Below, piece by piece: positions 23,557-31,851 of a stretch of 33,616 bases of DNA; position 1 is the first letter of the stretch, and the number at the start of each line of letters is the position of its first letter. The notes beneath the pieces were generated by a model that ran no database searches, was not told the DNA's origin, and worked only from the letters and a program-made list of their open reading frames with translations. The stretch covers positions 1 through 33,616 of the forward strand of contig DASYLJ010000146.1 of assembly GCA_036009625.1 (NCBI GenBank), given 5' to 3'. This DNA is from DASYLJ01 sp036009625. Its GTDB lineage: Bacteria; Desulfobacterota; Binatia; DP-6. Made by a program: the position numbers and the translations under genes.

Positions 23557-24290
23557 GCCGGCCGCTCCATCGACAGGAACACCTCGCGGTTGCCTTTCGG
23601 ACCCGCGATCACCGCATCGGCCTCGTCGCGCACGACGAGGCCGCACGCCTCGGCGGCGCCCCGCACGCGCGCGACGGCCTCGGCGCGGACCGCGTCGTCG
23701 CGCACCACGCCGCCCTTCCCCACCTGCCCGCGTCCGGCCTCGAACTGCGGCTTCACCATGGCGACGATCGTCCCGCCCGGACGGACCACCGCGGCCACCA
23801 CCGGCACGATCAGCGTCAGCGAGATGAACGAGACGTCGACGGTCGCCAGGTCCGGCACCTCGTCGAGCATGGACGCGTCGAGGCCACGCGCGTTGACGCG
23901 CTCGAGGACGACGACGCGCGCGTCCTGCCGCAGCGACCACGCCAGCTGGCCGTAGCCGACGTCGACCGCGAACACGCGCCGCGCCCCACGTCGCAGGAGG
24001 CAATCGGTGAAGCCACCCGTCGACGCGCCGACGTCGACCGCGACCAGCCCCGACGGATCGACCCCGAACGCGTCGAGCGCGCCGGCGAGCTTCTCGCCGC
24101 CGCGGCTCACGTAGGGCGACGCTGGGGTGCGGAGCCGCAGCGCGGCGTCCGCCGGCACGACGGTGCCCGCCTTCGTCACCGGCCGATCGTCGACGAGGAC
24201 CTCGCCGGCGAGGATCAGCCGCTGCGCGCGTTCGCGGCTCGGCACGAGGCCGCGATCGACCAGCAGGCGATCGATGCGAACGCCGGCCAC
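23553..24290 (-). CDS. tlyA: TlyA-family rRNA 2'-O-methyltransferase
   Basis: A 245-aa protein with an N-terminal S4 RNA-binding domain (about 4-50: RIDRLLVDRGLVPSRERAQR) fused to an FtsJ/RrmJ-type methyltransferase. SAM motif VDVGASTGGFTD is at 85-96. The catalytic tetrad candidates are Lys67 (SRGGEKL), Asp152 (TVDVSFISL) and Lys180 (VKPQFE), with a Glu near 214 (GNREVF). TlyA methylates cytidine ribose in 16S and 23S rRNA and affects capreomycin/viomycin sensitivity; some homologues are annotated as haemolysins. The start is GTG at 24290, one base after the prenyl synthase stop. The order ispA-tlyA is known from other bacteria, usually with dxs between them. Confidence 0.9.
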   Translation of the reverse strand: MAGVRIDRLLVDRGLVPSRERAQRLILAGEVLVDDRPVTKAGTVVPADAALRLRTPASPYVSRGGEKLAGALDAFGVDPSGLVAVDVGASTGGFTDCLLRRGARRVFAVDVGYGQLAWSLRQDARVVVLERVNARGLDASMLDEVPDLATVDVSFISLTLIVPVVAAVVRPGGTIVAMVKPQFEAGRGQVGKGGVVRDDAVRAEAVARVRGAAEACGLVVRDEADAVIAGPKGNREVFLSMERPA

Positions 24291-24291
24291 G

Positions 24292-25182
24292 TCACGCCGA
24301 CGCAGCGAGGCGGTCGGGCGCTTCGACCTGCGCCGCCACGAAACCGGCGATGTCGCGCAGCGGGTTCGCCACCGTCCCCAGCGGCGCTACCGCCGCCAGT
24401 GCCGCGTCACGTGCGCGCACGAGATGGGCGCGCGCTCCGTCGGCGCCGAGGACGCCGGGATACGTCGCCTTGCCGAGCGCCTGGTCGGTGCGACCGTCGG
24501 CCCCGGGGCCGCCGGCCTCGTCGAGGATGTCGTCGGCGATCTGGAACGCGAGACCGAGCTGCTCGCCGTAGGTCGTGAGCCGCCGCAGCAGCGGGGCGGG
24601 CGCGCCGGCCACCAGCGCACCGACGCGCAGCGACGCGATGAAGAGCCGTCCCGTCTTGCGGGCGTGGATCGCACGCACTTGCGCCAGCGTGGGACGTCCG
24701 CCCTCCCCGGCCAGGTCGAGCGCCTGACCGCCCACCATGCCGAGCTCGCCTGCCGCCGACGCCAGCTCCGCGATCGCCGCCAACGCCCGCGCCGGCGCGA
24801 CCCCACGCGCCGCCGCCATCAGACCGAACGCCTCGGTGAGCAGCGCATCGCCGACCAGGATGGCGACGCCCTCGCCGTACACCTTGTGGCTGGTCGGACG
24901 CCCGCGCCGCAGATCGTCGTCGTCCATCGCCGGCAGGTCGTCGTGGACGAGCGAATAGGTGTGGACGAACTCGAGCGCGCACGCGAACGGCAGGACCCGA
25001 CTCGGCGGCGCCGCGGCGACCTCGCCCGCGGCCAGCGCGAGGATGGGTCGCAGGCGCTTGCCGCCGGCGAGCAGGCTGTAGCGCATGGCCTTGCGCAGCT
25101 GGGTCCGTCCCGCGGGCAGGTGACGGGCGAGCGCCTGCTCGACCAGGCGACGGCGCGTGGCGAGGTAGCGGTCGAGCGTCAT
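24292..25182 (-). CDS. ispA: Polyprenyl diphosphate synthase (farnesyl/geranylgeranyl type)
   Basis: A 296-aa trans-isoprenyl diphosphate synthase that condenses IPP with allylic diphosphates. The first Asp-rich motif, DDLPAMD, is at 81-87 and the second, DDILD, at 217-221. GGKRLRP (40-46) binds IPP, and KTG is at about 176-178. The HTYSLVHDD context before the first motif is like bacterial IspA, making C15 product likely, though C20 cannot be excluded. It sits directly after xseB (stop TAG, one base, ATG), the widespread xseB-ispA arrangement. It would supply precursors for quinones, undecaprenyl phosphate, carotenoids or hopanoids. Confidence 0.9.
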   Translation of the reverse strand: MTLDRYLATRRRLVEQALARHLPAGRTQLRKAMRYSLLAGGKRLRPILALAAGEVAAAPPSRVLPFACALEFVHTYSLVHDDLPAMDDDDLRRGRPTSHKVYGEGVAILVGDALLTEAFGLMAAARGVAPARALAAIAELASAAGELGMVGGQALDLAGEGGRPTLAQVRAIHARKTGRLFIASLRVGALVAGAPAPLLRRLTTYGEQLGLAFQIADDILDEAGGPGADGRTDQALGKATYPGVLGADGARAHLVRARDAALAAVAPLGTVANPLRDIAGFVAAQVEAPDRLAASA

Positions 25183-25183
25183 G

Positions 25184-25429
25184 CTACTCGTCCTCGTCGG
25201 CGAGCGGCGCCGTGACCAGCGCGCCGTCCTCGCGCTTGAGCAGGACCTCGACGCGCTGCTCGATCTCCTCCAACCGGCGACCGAGGAGCTTCACGAGGCT
25301 CATGCCGCGCTCGAACGCGGCCAGCGAGTCCTCGAGCGGCAGCTCGCCCTGCTCGAGGCGACGGACCATGGTCTCGAGCTCGGCCAGCGCCTCCTCGAAG
25401 CGCGGCGTGTCGTCTGGCGTCCTGGTCAT
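25184..25429 (-). CDS. xseB: Exodeoxyribonuclease VII small subunit
   Basis: An 81-aa helical protein with the XseB core: FEEALAELETMVRRLEQGELPLEDSLAAFERGM (residues 11-43), then LLGRRLEEIEQRVEVLL. It binds the large subunit in many copies to form the single-strand exonuclease. Its ATG overlaps the xseA stop (ATGA), giving coupled synthesis of the two subunits. Confidence 0.93.
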   Translation of the reverse strand: MTRTPDDTPRFEEALAELETMVRRLEQGELPLEDSLAAFERGMSLVKLLGRRLEEIEQRVEVLLKREDGALVTAPLADEDE

Positions 25430-26775
25430 GCGGGCTCCGTGCGGTCGATGCGGCCGGAGGCGCGGCCCCGCGCGAACAGCAGGTCCACCGCGTCGCCGGG
25501 CGCGAGCGTCGCCGCATCCTGTACCACCGGACCCGTGGCGTCGCCACGGCGGACGATGGCATAGCCACGCGCCAGGCAGGCCAACGGCGACAGGTCCTCG
25601 AGGCGGCTCGCGGAGCGCTCGACCTGGGTGCGGGCGGCGCGAACGCGGACGTCGAGGGCGAAGGCCAGACGTCCGGCGAGCCCGTCGAGCCGTGCGCGCG
25701 CGTGCGCGAGTTGCGCCATCGGACCGGAGCGTTCGAGCCGCTGCGCCAGGCCGTGCAGCTCGCGATGGTCCCAGGCCACACGGCGCGCGAGCCCCTGACG
25801 CAGGCGCGCCGTCAGATCGTCGACGCGCAGGATGCGCTCCGCCACCCGCCGTCGCGGATTGCCGAGGCCGCGCTCGAGGGCCACCAGACGTTCGCGTGTG
25901 CGGCCCACCCGGCGACGTAGCGCCGCCCGCAGCGCCGCGCGCGCCGTCTCGAGCTCGACACGCAGGCGCTCGCGCTCCGGCACCACCAGCGCCGCCGCCG
26001 CGCTCGGCGTGGGGGCGCGCACGTCGGCGACGAAGTCGGCGATCGTGAAGTCGACCTCGTGCCCCACCGCGGACACCACGGGAATGCGCGATGCGACGAT
26101 GGCCCGCGCCACCACTTCCTCGTTGAAGGCCCACAGGTCCTCGAGCGATCCGCCCCCGCGCCCGACGATCATCACCTCGATGCCGCCGACGCGATTCAGC
26201 TCGCCGATGCCGAGTGCGATCTCTGCCGCCGCGCCCTCGCCCTGCACCCGCACCGGACGGAGCACGACGCGCGCCAGCGGCCAGCGCCGTCGCAGCACCA
26301 CCCGCATGTCGTGGATGGCGGCGCCGTGTCGCGCCGTCACGATGCCGACCGCGCGCGGATGGCTCGGCAGCGGGCGCTTGCGGGCGACGTCGAACAGGCC
26401 CTCGGCATCGAGCCGCTGCTTCAGCTGCTCGAACGCCAGACGCAGCGCTCCCAGGCCGCGCGGCTCCATGGCGTCGCAGTAGAGCTGCAGCTGGCCACGG
26501 GCGGGGTACATCGCGATCCGTCCCAGCACGACGACGTCCATGCCGTCACGCGGCTGGAAGGGCAGCGTCTGCGCCGCGCTGCGGAACATCACGAGCTGGA
26601 TCTGGCTCTGTTCGTCCTTCAGCGTGCCGTACACATGCCCGGACGGCGCCACCTTGACGTTCGAGAGCTCACCACCGACCCACGCGGCCCCGACGCCCTC
26701 CTCCAGCGACCGCTGGACGAGGTTGGTGAGCTGCGTGACGGTGAGGATGCGCGGCGCGGTACGAGAGCCCGGCAT
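25426..26775 (-). CDS. xseA: Exodeoxyribonuclease VII large subunit
   Basis: A 449-aa XseA. The N-terminal OB-fold (residues 10-105: LTVTQLTNLVQRSLE, WVGGELSNVKVAPSGHVYGTLKD) binds single-stranded DNA. The catalytic domain begins near 130 with GIVTARHGAAIHDM and IMIVGRGGGSLEDLWAFNEE-type motifs (VIVGRGGGS, VSAVGHEVDFTIAD). A long coiled coil and a C-terminal segment ending in LARGYAIVRR and GDAVDLLFARG follow. The enzyme degrades single-stranded DNA to oligonucleotides in repair. The start is uncertain: ATG at 26775 gives a normal length, while a GTG at 26796 overlaps the ctpA stop as GTGA and adds seven residues. Neither has an ideally spaced ribosome site. Confidence 0.9.
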   Translation of the reverse strand: MPGSRTAPRILTVTQLTNLVQRSLEEGVGAAWVGGELSNVKVAPSGHVYGTLKDEQSQIQLVMFRSAAQTLPFQPRDGMDVVVLGRIAMYPARGQLQLYCDAMEPRGLGALRLAFEQLKQRLDAEGLFDVARKRPLPSHPRAVGIVTARHGAAIHDMRVVLRRRWPLARVVLRPVRVQGEGAAAEIALGIGELNRVGGIEVMIVGRGGGSLEDLWAFNEEVVARAIVASRIPVVSAVGHEVDFTIADFVADVRAPTPSAAAALVVPERERLRVELETARAALRAALRRRVGRTRERLVALERGLGNPRRRVAERILRVDDLTARLRQGLARRVAWDHRELHGLAQRLERSGPMAQLAHARARLDGLAGRLAFALDVRVRAARTQVERSASRLEDLSPLACLARGYAIVRRGDATGPVVQDAATLAPGDAVDLLFARGRASGRIDRTEPA

Positions 26776-26792
26776 CGGCGCGCGCGCTCGGA

Positions 26793-28190
26793 TCACTCCT
26801 CGCGCTTCGCGACGAACGTCTTGAAGACTTGCCAGCTCTTCAGCAGCTCGAGGGCGCGGTCGAGCTGCGGATCCTTGCCGAGCTCCCCCTCCTGGACGTT
26901 CGGATCGTCGAGCGGGAGGTCGGTGGGCACGGGCCCGTCCGGGGTCTCCTCCTCGACGGCGGGCACGACCTCGGCTTTGTCGCCGTCCTTCGCCTTGTCC
27001 TTGTCGTCCGGCGGATGCACGAGGTGGCCCGGCAGGTTGGCCTCGCGCAGGAGCGCGCCCTGCTTCTCGGCCTTCCCCTGCGCCGTGCTCTGCTCCATGG
27101 CGATGTCGGGCACGATGCCGGTGGCCTGGATGGAGCGACCGCTCGGCGTGAAGTAGCGCGCCGTGGTGAGCCGCAGCGCCGAGGTGTCGTCGAGCGGCAG
27201 GATCGTCTGCACGGATCCCTTGCCGAAGGTGGTGGTGCCGAGGACGAGCGCGCGCTTGTGGTCCTGCAGTGCGCCGGCGACGATCTCCGACGCGCTGGCG
27301 CTGCCGCCATTGACGAGCACGACCATCGGGAAGTCGCTCCAGGTGGATGCCTTGTGCGCGAAGTACTTCTGCTTCTGATTCTCGAGACGACCGTCCGTGT
27401 AGACGATGAGACCCGAGTCGAGGAAGATGTCGGAGACCTTGACCGCCTGGGTGAGCAGCCCGCCGGGATTGTTGCGCAGGTCGAGCACCAGGCCCTGCAG
27501 GCCACCCGACTCCTTCTCCATCTCGCGCAGCGCCTTCAGGACGTCGTCGTCGGTGCGCTCCTGGAACTGCGTCAGGCGGAGGTAGCCGTAGCCCCCTTCC
27601 AGCAGCCGATACTTCACGCTCTGGATCTTGATGACCTCGCGCGTGAGCGTGACGTCGAGCAGCTTGGGCGGGTTCTCGCGTCGGATGGTGAGCTTGACCT
27701 TGGTACCCTTCGGGCCGCGCATCTTCTTGACGGCGTCGACGAGGGTCATGTCCTTGGTGAAGTCGCCGTCGATCTTGAGGATGACGTCCTGCGCCTTGAT
27801 GCCGGCGCGGGACGCGGGCGTGTCCTCGATGGGCGAGACGACCATCAGCATGCCGCTGCGGTTCGTGATCTCGATGCCGAGGCCGCCGAAGCTGCCCTTC
27901 GTCTCGACCTGGAGCTCCTTGTAGAGCTCGGGGGTGAGGTAGGCGCTGTGCGGATCCAGCGAGGTGAGCATGCCGTTGATGGCACCCTCGATCAGCTTCT
28001 TGGGATCGGTGGGCTCGACGTAGTTCTTCTGGATGATGGCGAGGACGTTGGTGAAGGTCTCGAGGTCTTCGTAGATCTCCTGCGGCGCCGCGCCGACCTT
28101 GTCGATCCCGCGTCCGCTGGAGACGAGGACGGCCAGGATCACTCCCAGCGGAATGGCCAGTGCAAGACCGGTGCGCCGATTGCCCTTCAT
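26793..28190 (-). CDS. ctpA: C-terminal processing protease (S41 family)
   Basis: A 465-aa exported PDZ protease. The N-terminal hydrophobic segment (about 8-25) is a signal or anchor, placing it in the periplasm. A PDZ domain spans about 95-180 (SFGGLGIEI, DTPASRAGIKAQDVILKIDG), and the tail-specific protease domain follows with nucleophile Ser299 in NGGSASASEIVAGAL and Lys324 in TTFGKGSVQT, 25 residues apart as in Tsp. The C-terminus has a charged low-complexity segment of Asp/Lys/Glu. It trims C-termini of envelope proteins. ATG at 28190 is preferred to the adjacent TTG because GAGG lies 5 bases upstream. A TATAGT -10 element is upstream. Confidence 0.92.
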   Translation of the reverse strand: MKGNRRTGLALAIPLGVILAVLVSSGRGIDKVGAAPQEIYEDLETFTNVLAIIQKNYVEPTDPKKLIEGAINGMLTSLDPHSAYLTPELYKELQVETKGSFGGLGIEITNRSGMLMVVSPIEDTPASRAGIKAQDVILKIDGDFTKDMTLVDAVKKMRGPKGTKVKLTIRRENPPKLLDVTLTREVIKIQSVKYRLLEGGYGYLRLTQFQERTDDDVLKALREMEKESGGLQGLVLDLRNNPGGLLTQAVKVSDIFLDSGLIVYTDGRLENQKQKYFAHKASTWSDFPMVVLVNGGSASASEIVAGALQDHKRALVLGTTTFGKGSVQTILPLDDTSALRLTTARYFTPSGRSIQATGIVPDIAMEQSTAQGKAEKQGALLREANLPGHLVHPPDDKDKAKDGDKAEVVPAVEEETPDGPVPTDLPLDDPNVQEGELGKDPQLDRALELLKSWQVFKTFVAKREE

Positions 28191-28210
28191 CAAAACCTCG
28201 CGATGCCGGC

Positions 28211-28239
28211 ACTATACGTGGCGCGGCGCGGAGTGGGAA
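28211..28239 (-). promoter_or_regulatory. Candidate promoter upstream of ctpA
   Basis: On the minus strand TTCCCA (28239-28234) and TATAGT (28216-28211) are separated by 17 bases. The -10 matches consensus at 5 of 6 positions; the -35 is weak. The start would be near 28204, leaving a leader of about 14 bases that contains GAGG. Confidence 0.35.
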
Positions 28240-28254
28240 ACAATTCGATTCGTC

Positions 28255-28803
28255 CTATTCCCCGGCGGACGGCGGAGCAAGGCCGCTTCCCGCGGCGAGC
28301 AGCTTTTCGATGGCCTCGACCTGGCTCGGGGCGAGCCAATCGCGCGGTCCGATGATGCGCTCGACGATGCGGCCCTCGCGATCGACGAGGAAGCTCTCGG
28401 GATAGCCCCACACCTCGTACCGATCCCCCACCTGGTGCTCCGGGTCGACCAGCACCGGGAACGTCAGCCCGAGCTGCTCGACGAACGGCTTCACCACCGC
28501 CTGCCCGCCCTCGTCCTGGCTCACCGCCAGCAGCACGAAGCCACGATCGCGCAGACGGAGATACAGCTTCTCCATCGACGGCATCTCCTCGCGGCACGGC
28601 GGGCACCACGTCGTCCACAGGTTCACCAGGACGACCTTGCCGCGATACGCCGATAGGCGCGTCGCCTGCCCCTGCAGGTCGGGCACCGCGAAGTCGGCGG
28701 CGAGCGCGGGCGTCCGCGGTCGCATGGCGACGACGCCCAGCACGACGGCCGCGCCGATCGCCGCCGTCACGAGCCCGATGGTCAGGCCGCGGCGGTTCGC
28801 CAT
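28255..28803 (-). CDS. TlpA/ResA-like membrane-anchored thioredoxin
   Basis: A 182-aa protein with an N-terminal transmembrane anchor (residues 7-27) and a periplasmic thioredoxin fold. The active site is WCPPC with Cys67 and Cys70, preceded by VVLVNLWTTWC. The cis-Pro segment is GYPESFLVDREG at 133-144. It is of the TlpA/ResA/AhpC-TSA type, which reduces disulfides in the envelope, often for cytochrome c maturation. Its start overlaps the end of lgt by 22 bases, so the two are coupled. The pairing of a thiol-disulfide protein with lipoprotein maturation is plausible but not functionally proven. Confidence 0.9.
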   Translation of the reverse strand: MANRRGLTIGLVTAAIGAAVVLGVVAMRPRTPALAADFAVPDLQGQATRLSAYRGKVVLVNLWTTWCPPCREEMPSMEKLYLRLRDRGFVLLAVSQDEGGQAVVKPFVEQLGLTFPVLVDPEHQVGDRYEVWGYPESFLVDREGRIVERIIGPRDWLAPSQVEAIEKLLAAGSGLAPPSAGE

Positions 28804-29552
28804 CGTCGCTGGCGCAGGAGGAGCTGCGTCCCGCCGATCGCCATCAGCATGAGGCTCGTCACCTGGGCCGCCGACAACCCCATCGCGACGATCGGATTGA
28901 TGCGCCAGAACTCGATGACGAAGCGCGCCGCCGGGGCGAGCAGGAGGTACCAACAGAAGATGCTGCCGTCGGGCAACGACTCGCGACGCCGGTACCAGAG
29001 GTAGGCGAAGATCGCGAAGTAGGCGACCGACTCGTAGACCGGCGTGGGATGCACGACGACGCCGGGCGGATGCGGCCAGCCGACGACGGCGTACGGATAG
29101 GCCATGCCCCACGGCACGTCGGTGACCGTTCCCCAGTCGCCGTCGCCCGAGAGCTGGCAGCCGATGCGACCGATGGCCTGGCCCAGCACGAGCGCGGGTG
29201 CGACCGCATCGGCGCCGCGCCACCACGGGATGCCGTTGCGTCGGAACACCGTCGTCACCGCGATCGCCCCGCCGACCAGGCCGCCGTAGAAGACGAAGCC
29301 GCTGCCGGTGAAGAGCAGGCCGATGGGATCGCGGACGAAGGCGGGCCAGTCTTCGACGACGAGCCAGAGGCGTGCGCCGATCAGGCTGCCTGCTGCCGCC
29401 CACACCAGACAGGTGGAGGCGAGATCGGGATCGTAGCCCTTGCGCCCGAACTCGCGTCCGAGCACCTGACCCGCGGCGAGGAACGCGGCCGCCAGCAGCA
29501 GACCGAAGATGTGGATCGGGATCGGCCCGATGTGGAGGTTGTCCGGAATCAT
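28782..29552 (-). CDS. lgt: Prolipoprotein diacylglyceryl transferase
   Basis: A 256-aa polytopic membrane enzyme that transfers diacylglycerol from phosphatidylglycerol to the lipobox Cys of prolipoproteins. The Lgt pattern is clear: N-terminal IGPIPIHIFGLLLAAAF, FTGSGFVFYGGLVGGAIA at about 81-98, the signature GRIGCQLSGDGDWG near 127-140, HPTPVYES near 167, and RFVIEFWRIN. The common GRxGNFxN or GRxGCFLAGCCYG signature is altered in its second half to GDGDWG. Six to seven hydrophobic segments can be seen. It is the first gene of the minus-strand run and divergent from dtd, 75 bases away. At least one lipoprotein substrate (30998-31822) is encoded nearby. Confidence 0.92.
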   Translation of the reverse strand: MIPDNLHIGPIPIHIFGLLLAAAFLAAGQVLGREFGRKGYDPDLASTCLVWAAAGSLIGARLWLVVEDWPAFVRDPIGLLFTGSGFVFYGGLVGGAIAVTTVFRRNGIPWWRGADAVAPALVLGQAIGRIGCQLSGDGDWGTVTDVPWGMAYPYAVVGWPHPPGVVVHPTPVYESVAYFAIFAYLWYRRRESLPDGSIFCWYLLLAPAARFVIEFWRINPIVAMGLSAAQVTSLMLMAIGGTQLLLRQRRWRTAAA

Positions 29553-29627
29553 CCGCCGCGCGATCCTAGCGGAGGGTTCCCACGTGCGCCACTCGCACCC
29601 CCCGAACGATCATGCTTTAAGGCGCGC

Positions 29628-30077
29628 GTGCGTGCCGTGGTGCAACGCGTGCGCGAGGCGCGGGTCGACGTCGACGGGGAGACGGTCGGTGCCATCGGTC
29701 GCGGGCTCTGCGTGCTGCTCGGCGTCACCCCCGCCGACTCCGCCGCCGAAGCCGATCGTCTGAGCCGCAAGATCATCGGCCTGCGCGTCTTCGACGACGA
29801 CGCCGGGCAGATGAATCGCGGGCTCGACGACGTCGGCGGCGCGCTGCTGGTGGTGTCGCAGTTCACGCTCTACGGCGAATGCCGCAAGGGCCGGCGGCCG
29901 TCGTTCGCCGCCGCCGCACCCGCCGAGCAGGCGCGCGCGCTCTACGAGCGCTTCGTCGCCACCGCGCGCGCCGAGCGCGTCCCGGTCGAGACCGGCCGCT
30001 TCCAGGCCCACATGGCGGTGTCGCTCGTGAACGACGGACCGGTGACGTTCGTCCTCGACACCGAGGCGCTGGCCTGA
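29628..30077 (+). CDS. dtd: D-aminoacyl-tRNA deacylase
   Basis: A 149-aa DTD that hydrolyses D-aminoacyl-tRNAs (and Gly-tRNA-Ala), preventing misincorporation. The N-terminus RAVVQRV is typical. The catalytic-site motifs are SQFTLYG (77-83) and NDGPVT (135-140). The GTG at 29628 is chosen because it gives the canonical start, with AAGG about 7 bases before it. The stop overlaps the following ATG as TGATG, starting a four-gene plus-strand operon. Confidence 0.93.
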   Translation: MRAVVQRVREARVDVDGETVGAIGRGLCVLLGVTPADSAAEADRLSRKIIGLRVFDDDAGQMNRGLDDVGGALLVVSQFTLYGECRKGRRPSFAAAAPAEQARALYERFVATARAERVPVETGRFQAHMAVSLVNDGPVTFVLDTEALA

Positions 30078-30541
30078 TGCCGCGCGCCGGCTTCACCGCC
30101 ATCTACTCCGGCACCATCCGCTTCGGGCGCGACGGCAAGTGGTACTGCGACGGCGAGGTCATCCCGAATCGCGCCATCTGTCGCCTCTACGCTCGCGCCA
30201 TGACCGTCGACGACGACGGCACCGCGCGCCTCGAGCTGGGCGAGGATCGTGCCCGTGTCGAGATCGAGGACACGCCGTGGGTCGTCATCGCCGTCGACGG
30301 CGATCCGCAGCACGGCTTCACCGTGCGTCTCAACGACGAGACCAGCGAACCGCTGGTGCCGGCGACGATGCGCGTTGCCGCCGACAACGTCCTCTACTGC
30401 CGGGTCAAGGGGGGGCGCCACGAGGCGCGCTTCCTGCGGCCGGCGTACTACGAGTTGATGCGCCACGCCGAAGCCAGCGCGTCGGGCGGGTACGAGCTGC
30501 CGGTCGCCGGGGCCCGCATCCCACTGCCGCAGCCGACCTGA
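30077..30541 (+). CDS. DUF1285-type protein
   Basis: A 154-aa protein that fits the DUF1285 pattern: a strand with RFGRDGKWYCDGEVIPNRAICRLYARAM, then GTARLELGEDRARVEIEDTPWVVIAVD, and VLYCRVKGGRHEARFLRPAYYEL. Solved DUF1285 proteins have a two-domain, PH-like fold with no known activity. It is soluble and coupled to dtd by TGATG; the trmL GTG follows 4 bases after its stop. No function can be stated. Confidence 0.75.
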   Translation: MPRAGFTAIYSGTIRFGRDGKWYCDGEVIPNRAICRLYARAMTVDDDGTARLELGEDRARVEIEDTPWVVIAVDGDPQHGFTVRLNDETSEPLVPATMRVAADNVLYCRVKGGRHEARFLRPAYYELMRHAEASASGGYELPVAGARIPLPQPT

Positions 30542-30545
30542 CGCC

Positions 30546-30998
30546 GTGCATGTCGTTCTGGTCGCTCCGGAGATCCCTCCCAACACCGGCTCCATCGGCC
30601 GGCTGTGCGTCGCCACCAACAGCCCGCTGCACCTCATCGAGCCGCTGGGCTTCGTGATCGACGACCGTCATCTGCGCCGCGCCGGCCTCGACTACTGGCC
30701 CCACGTCGACGTCACGCGCCACGCCAGCTGGGACGCGTTCCAGACCGCACGACCGCCGGGGCGCATCCTCTGCTACGCGGCGCGCGCGCCGCGATCGTAC
30801 GCCAGCGTCGCCTACCGACCCGACGACCTCCTCGTCTTCGGCGGCGAGAGCCGCGGGCTGCCCCCGGGGATCCGGGCGGCCCATGCCGACGACCTCTACG
30901 GCATCCCCATCGAGAGCCCCCACGTGCGCAGCCTGAACCTCGCCACCGCCGTCGCCATCGTGCTGTTCGAGGCCCGTCGCCAGCAGGGCCTGGCCTGA
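30546..30998 (+). CDS. trmL: tRNA (cytidine/uridine-34-2'-O)-methyltransferase
   Basis: A 150-aa SPOUT-class methyltransferase that modifies the wobble ribose of tRNA-Leu isoacceptors. Motif 1 is EIPPNTGSIGRLCVAT (9-24), motif 2 is LLVFGGESRGLP (95-106), and motif 3, which forms the trefoil knot, is RSLNLATAVAIVLFE (128-142). It is a minimal, single-domain TrmL of normal length. The start is GTG four bases after the DUF1285 stop, and its own stop overlaps the next ATG as TGATG. Confidence 0.92.
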   Translation: MHVVLVAPEIPPNTGSIGRLCVATNSPLHLIEPLGFVIDDRHLRRAGLDYWPHVDVTRHASWDAFQTARPPGRILCYAARAPRSYASVAYRPDDLLVFGGESRGLPPGIRAAHADDLYGIPIESPHVRSLNLATAVAIVLFEARRQQGLA

Positions 30999-31822
30999 TG
31001 CGACGCGTGCTCGCCGCCGTCCTGCTCGCGCTCGGTGCGGGGTGCTCCACGATCCCGATCGCGAAGACCTCCGCCTTTCATGGCTCGGACGCCAACATCG
31101 GCATCACGCGCATCGTGCACGGTGCCGTCATCGTCGAGATCCGCGGCACGCGCGTGCTGATCGATCCGTGGTTCCACTCCGACATCGCGCTGCGCCAGCG
31201 CGAAGCCCTCGGCATCACGCCCGAGCGCGTGCCCGATCTCCCCGCGGTCCTGCTCACCGACGACGACGTCGACCACCTCGACGACGACTCGCTCGCGCTG
31301 CTCGCGAAGCGCGTCCCGCGCATCGTCGTGCCGGTCGCCCTGCGCGATCGCGTCGCCGGTCTCGGCTTCGGCGAGGTCATCGCCCTCGGCGCGTGGGAGC
31401 ACACCACCATCGACGACGTCACCGTCACCGCGGTGCCGTCACGCGTCGGCGCCCGCGAGACGGGCTGGGTGCTCGCAAAGGACGACGAGCAGGTCTACGT
31501 CGCACCCGCCCGCACCGGCACGACGGCGCTGGTCGACATCGCGACCGCGTTCCCGTCGCTCGATGTCGCCCTCCTCCCCATCGGTGGCCGCCGCGTCATG
31601 GGCGCGCTCCGCGAAATGGACCCCGACGAGGCCGCGCAGGCCGCAGCGACCCTGAAGCCCGCCACCATCATCCCCATCGGCTACGGCGCCGAAGGCGTGC
31701 CGCCCTTCGTCTGGTACCCGAGCGATCCGGTCACGACCTTCCGCGACGATCTCAAAGCCCGCGGCCTCGCCGGCCGCCTGATCGTGCTCCAATCCGGCGA
31801 GAGCTGGCACCGCTATCAGTGA
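30998..31822 (+). CDS. Lipoprotein with degenerate metallo-beta-lactamase (UlaG-like) fold
   Basis: A 274-aa predicted lipoprotein. The signal peptide ends in LGAGC with lipobox Cys16. The mature part reads as an UlaG-like MBL fold: VHGAVIVEIRGTRVLIDPWF (about 40-59), the loop after the strand PAVLLT, then VTAVPSRVG, then LDVALLPIGG and ATIIPIGYG. The metal motif HxHxDH is DDDVDH, so the first two His are Asp88 and Asp90 while Asp92 and His93 remain. The later His positions (expected before GG/PSRVG and IPIGYG) are also missing. It is thus likely inactive as a hydrolase, or uses a different metal set. It ends the dtd operon, tightly coupled to trmL, and converges on the glycosyltransferase gene 29 bases away. 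Confidence 0.8.
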   Translation: MRRVLAAVLLALGAGCSTIPIAKTSAFHGSDANIGITRIVHGAVIVEIRGTRVLIDPWFHSDIALRQREALGITPERVPDLPAVLLTDDDVDHLDDDSLALLAKRVPRIVVPVALRDRVAGLGFGEVIALGAWEHTTIDDVTVTAVPSRVGARETGWVLAKDDEQVYVAPARTGTTALVDIATAFPSLDVALLPIGGRRVMGALREMDPDEAAQAAATLKPATIIPIGYGAEGVPPFVWYPSDPVTTFRDDLKARGLAGRLIVLQSGESWHRYQ

Positions 31823-31851
31823 GACGCCCGCCCGCTGGGTCGGACCACCAC

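Noticed and set aside
26829..28355. 508-residue plus-strand frame rich in Leu, Val, Asp and Arg
   Set aside because: Antisense to ctpA. It runs into tlpA and has no family similarity.
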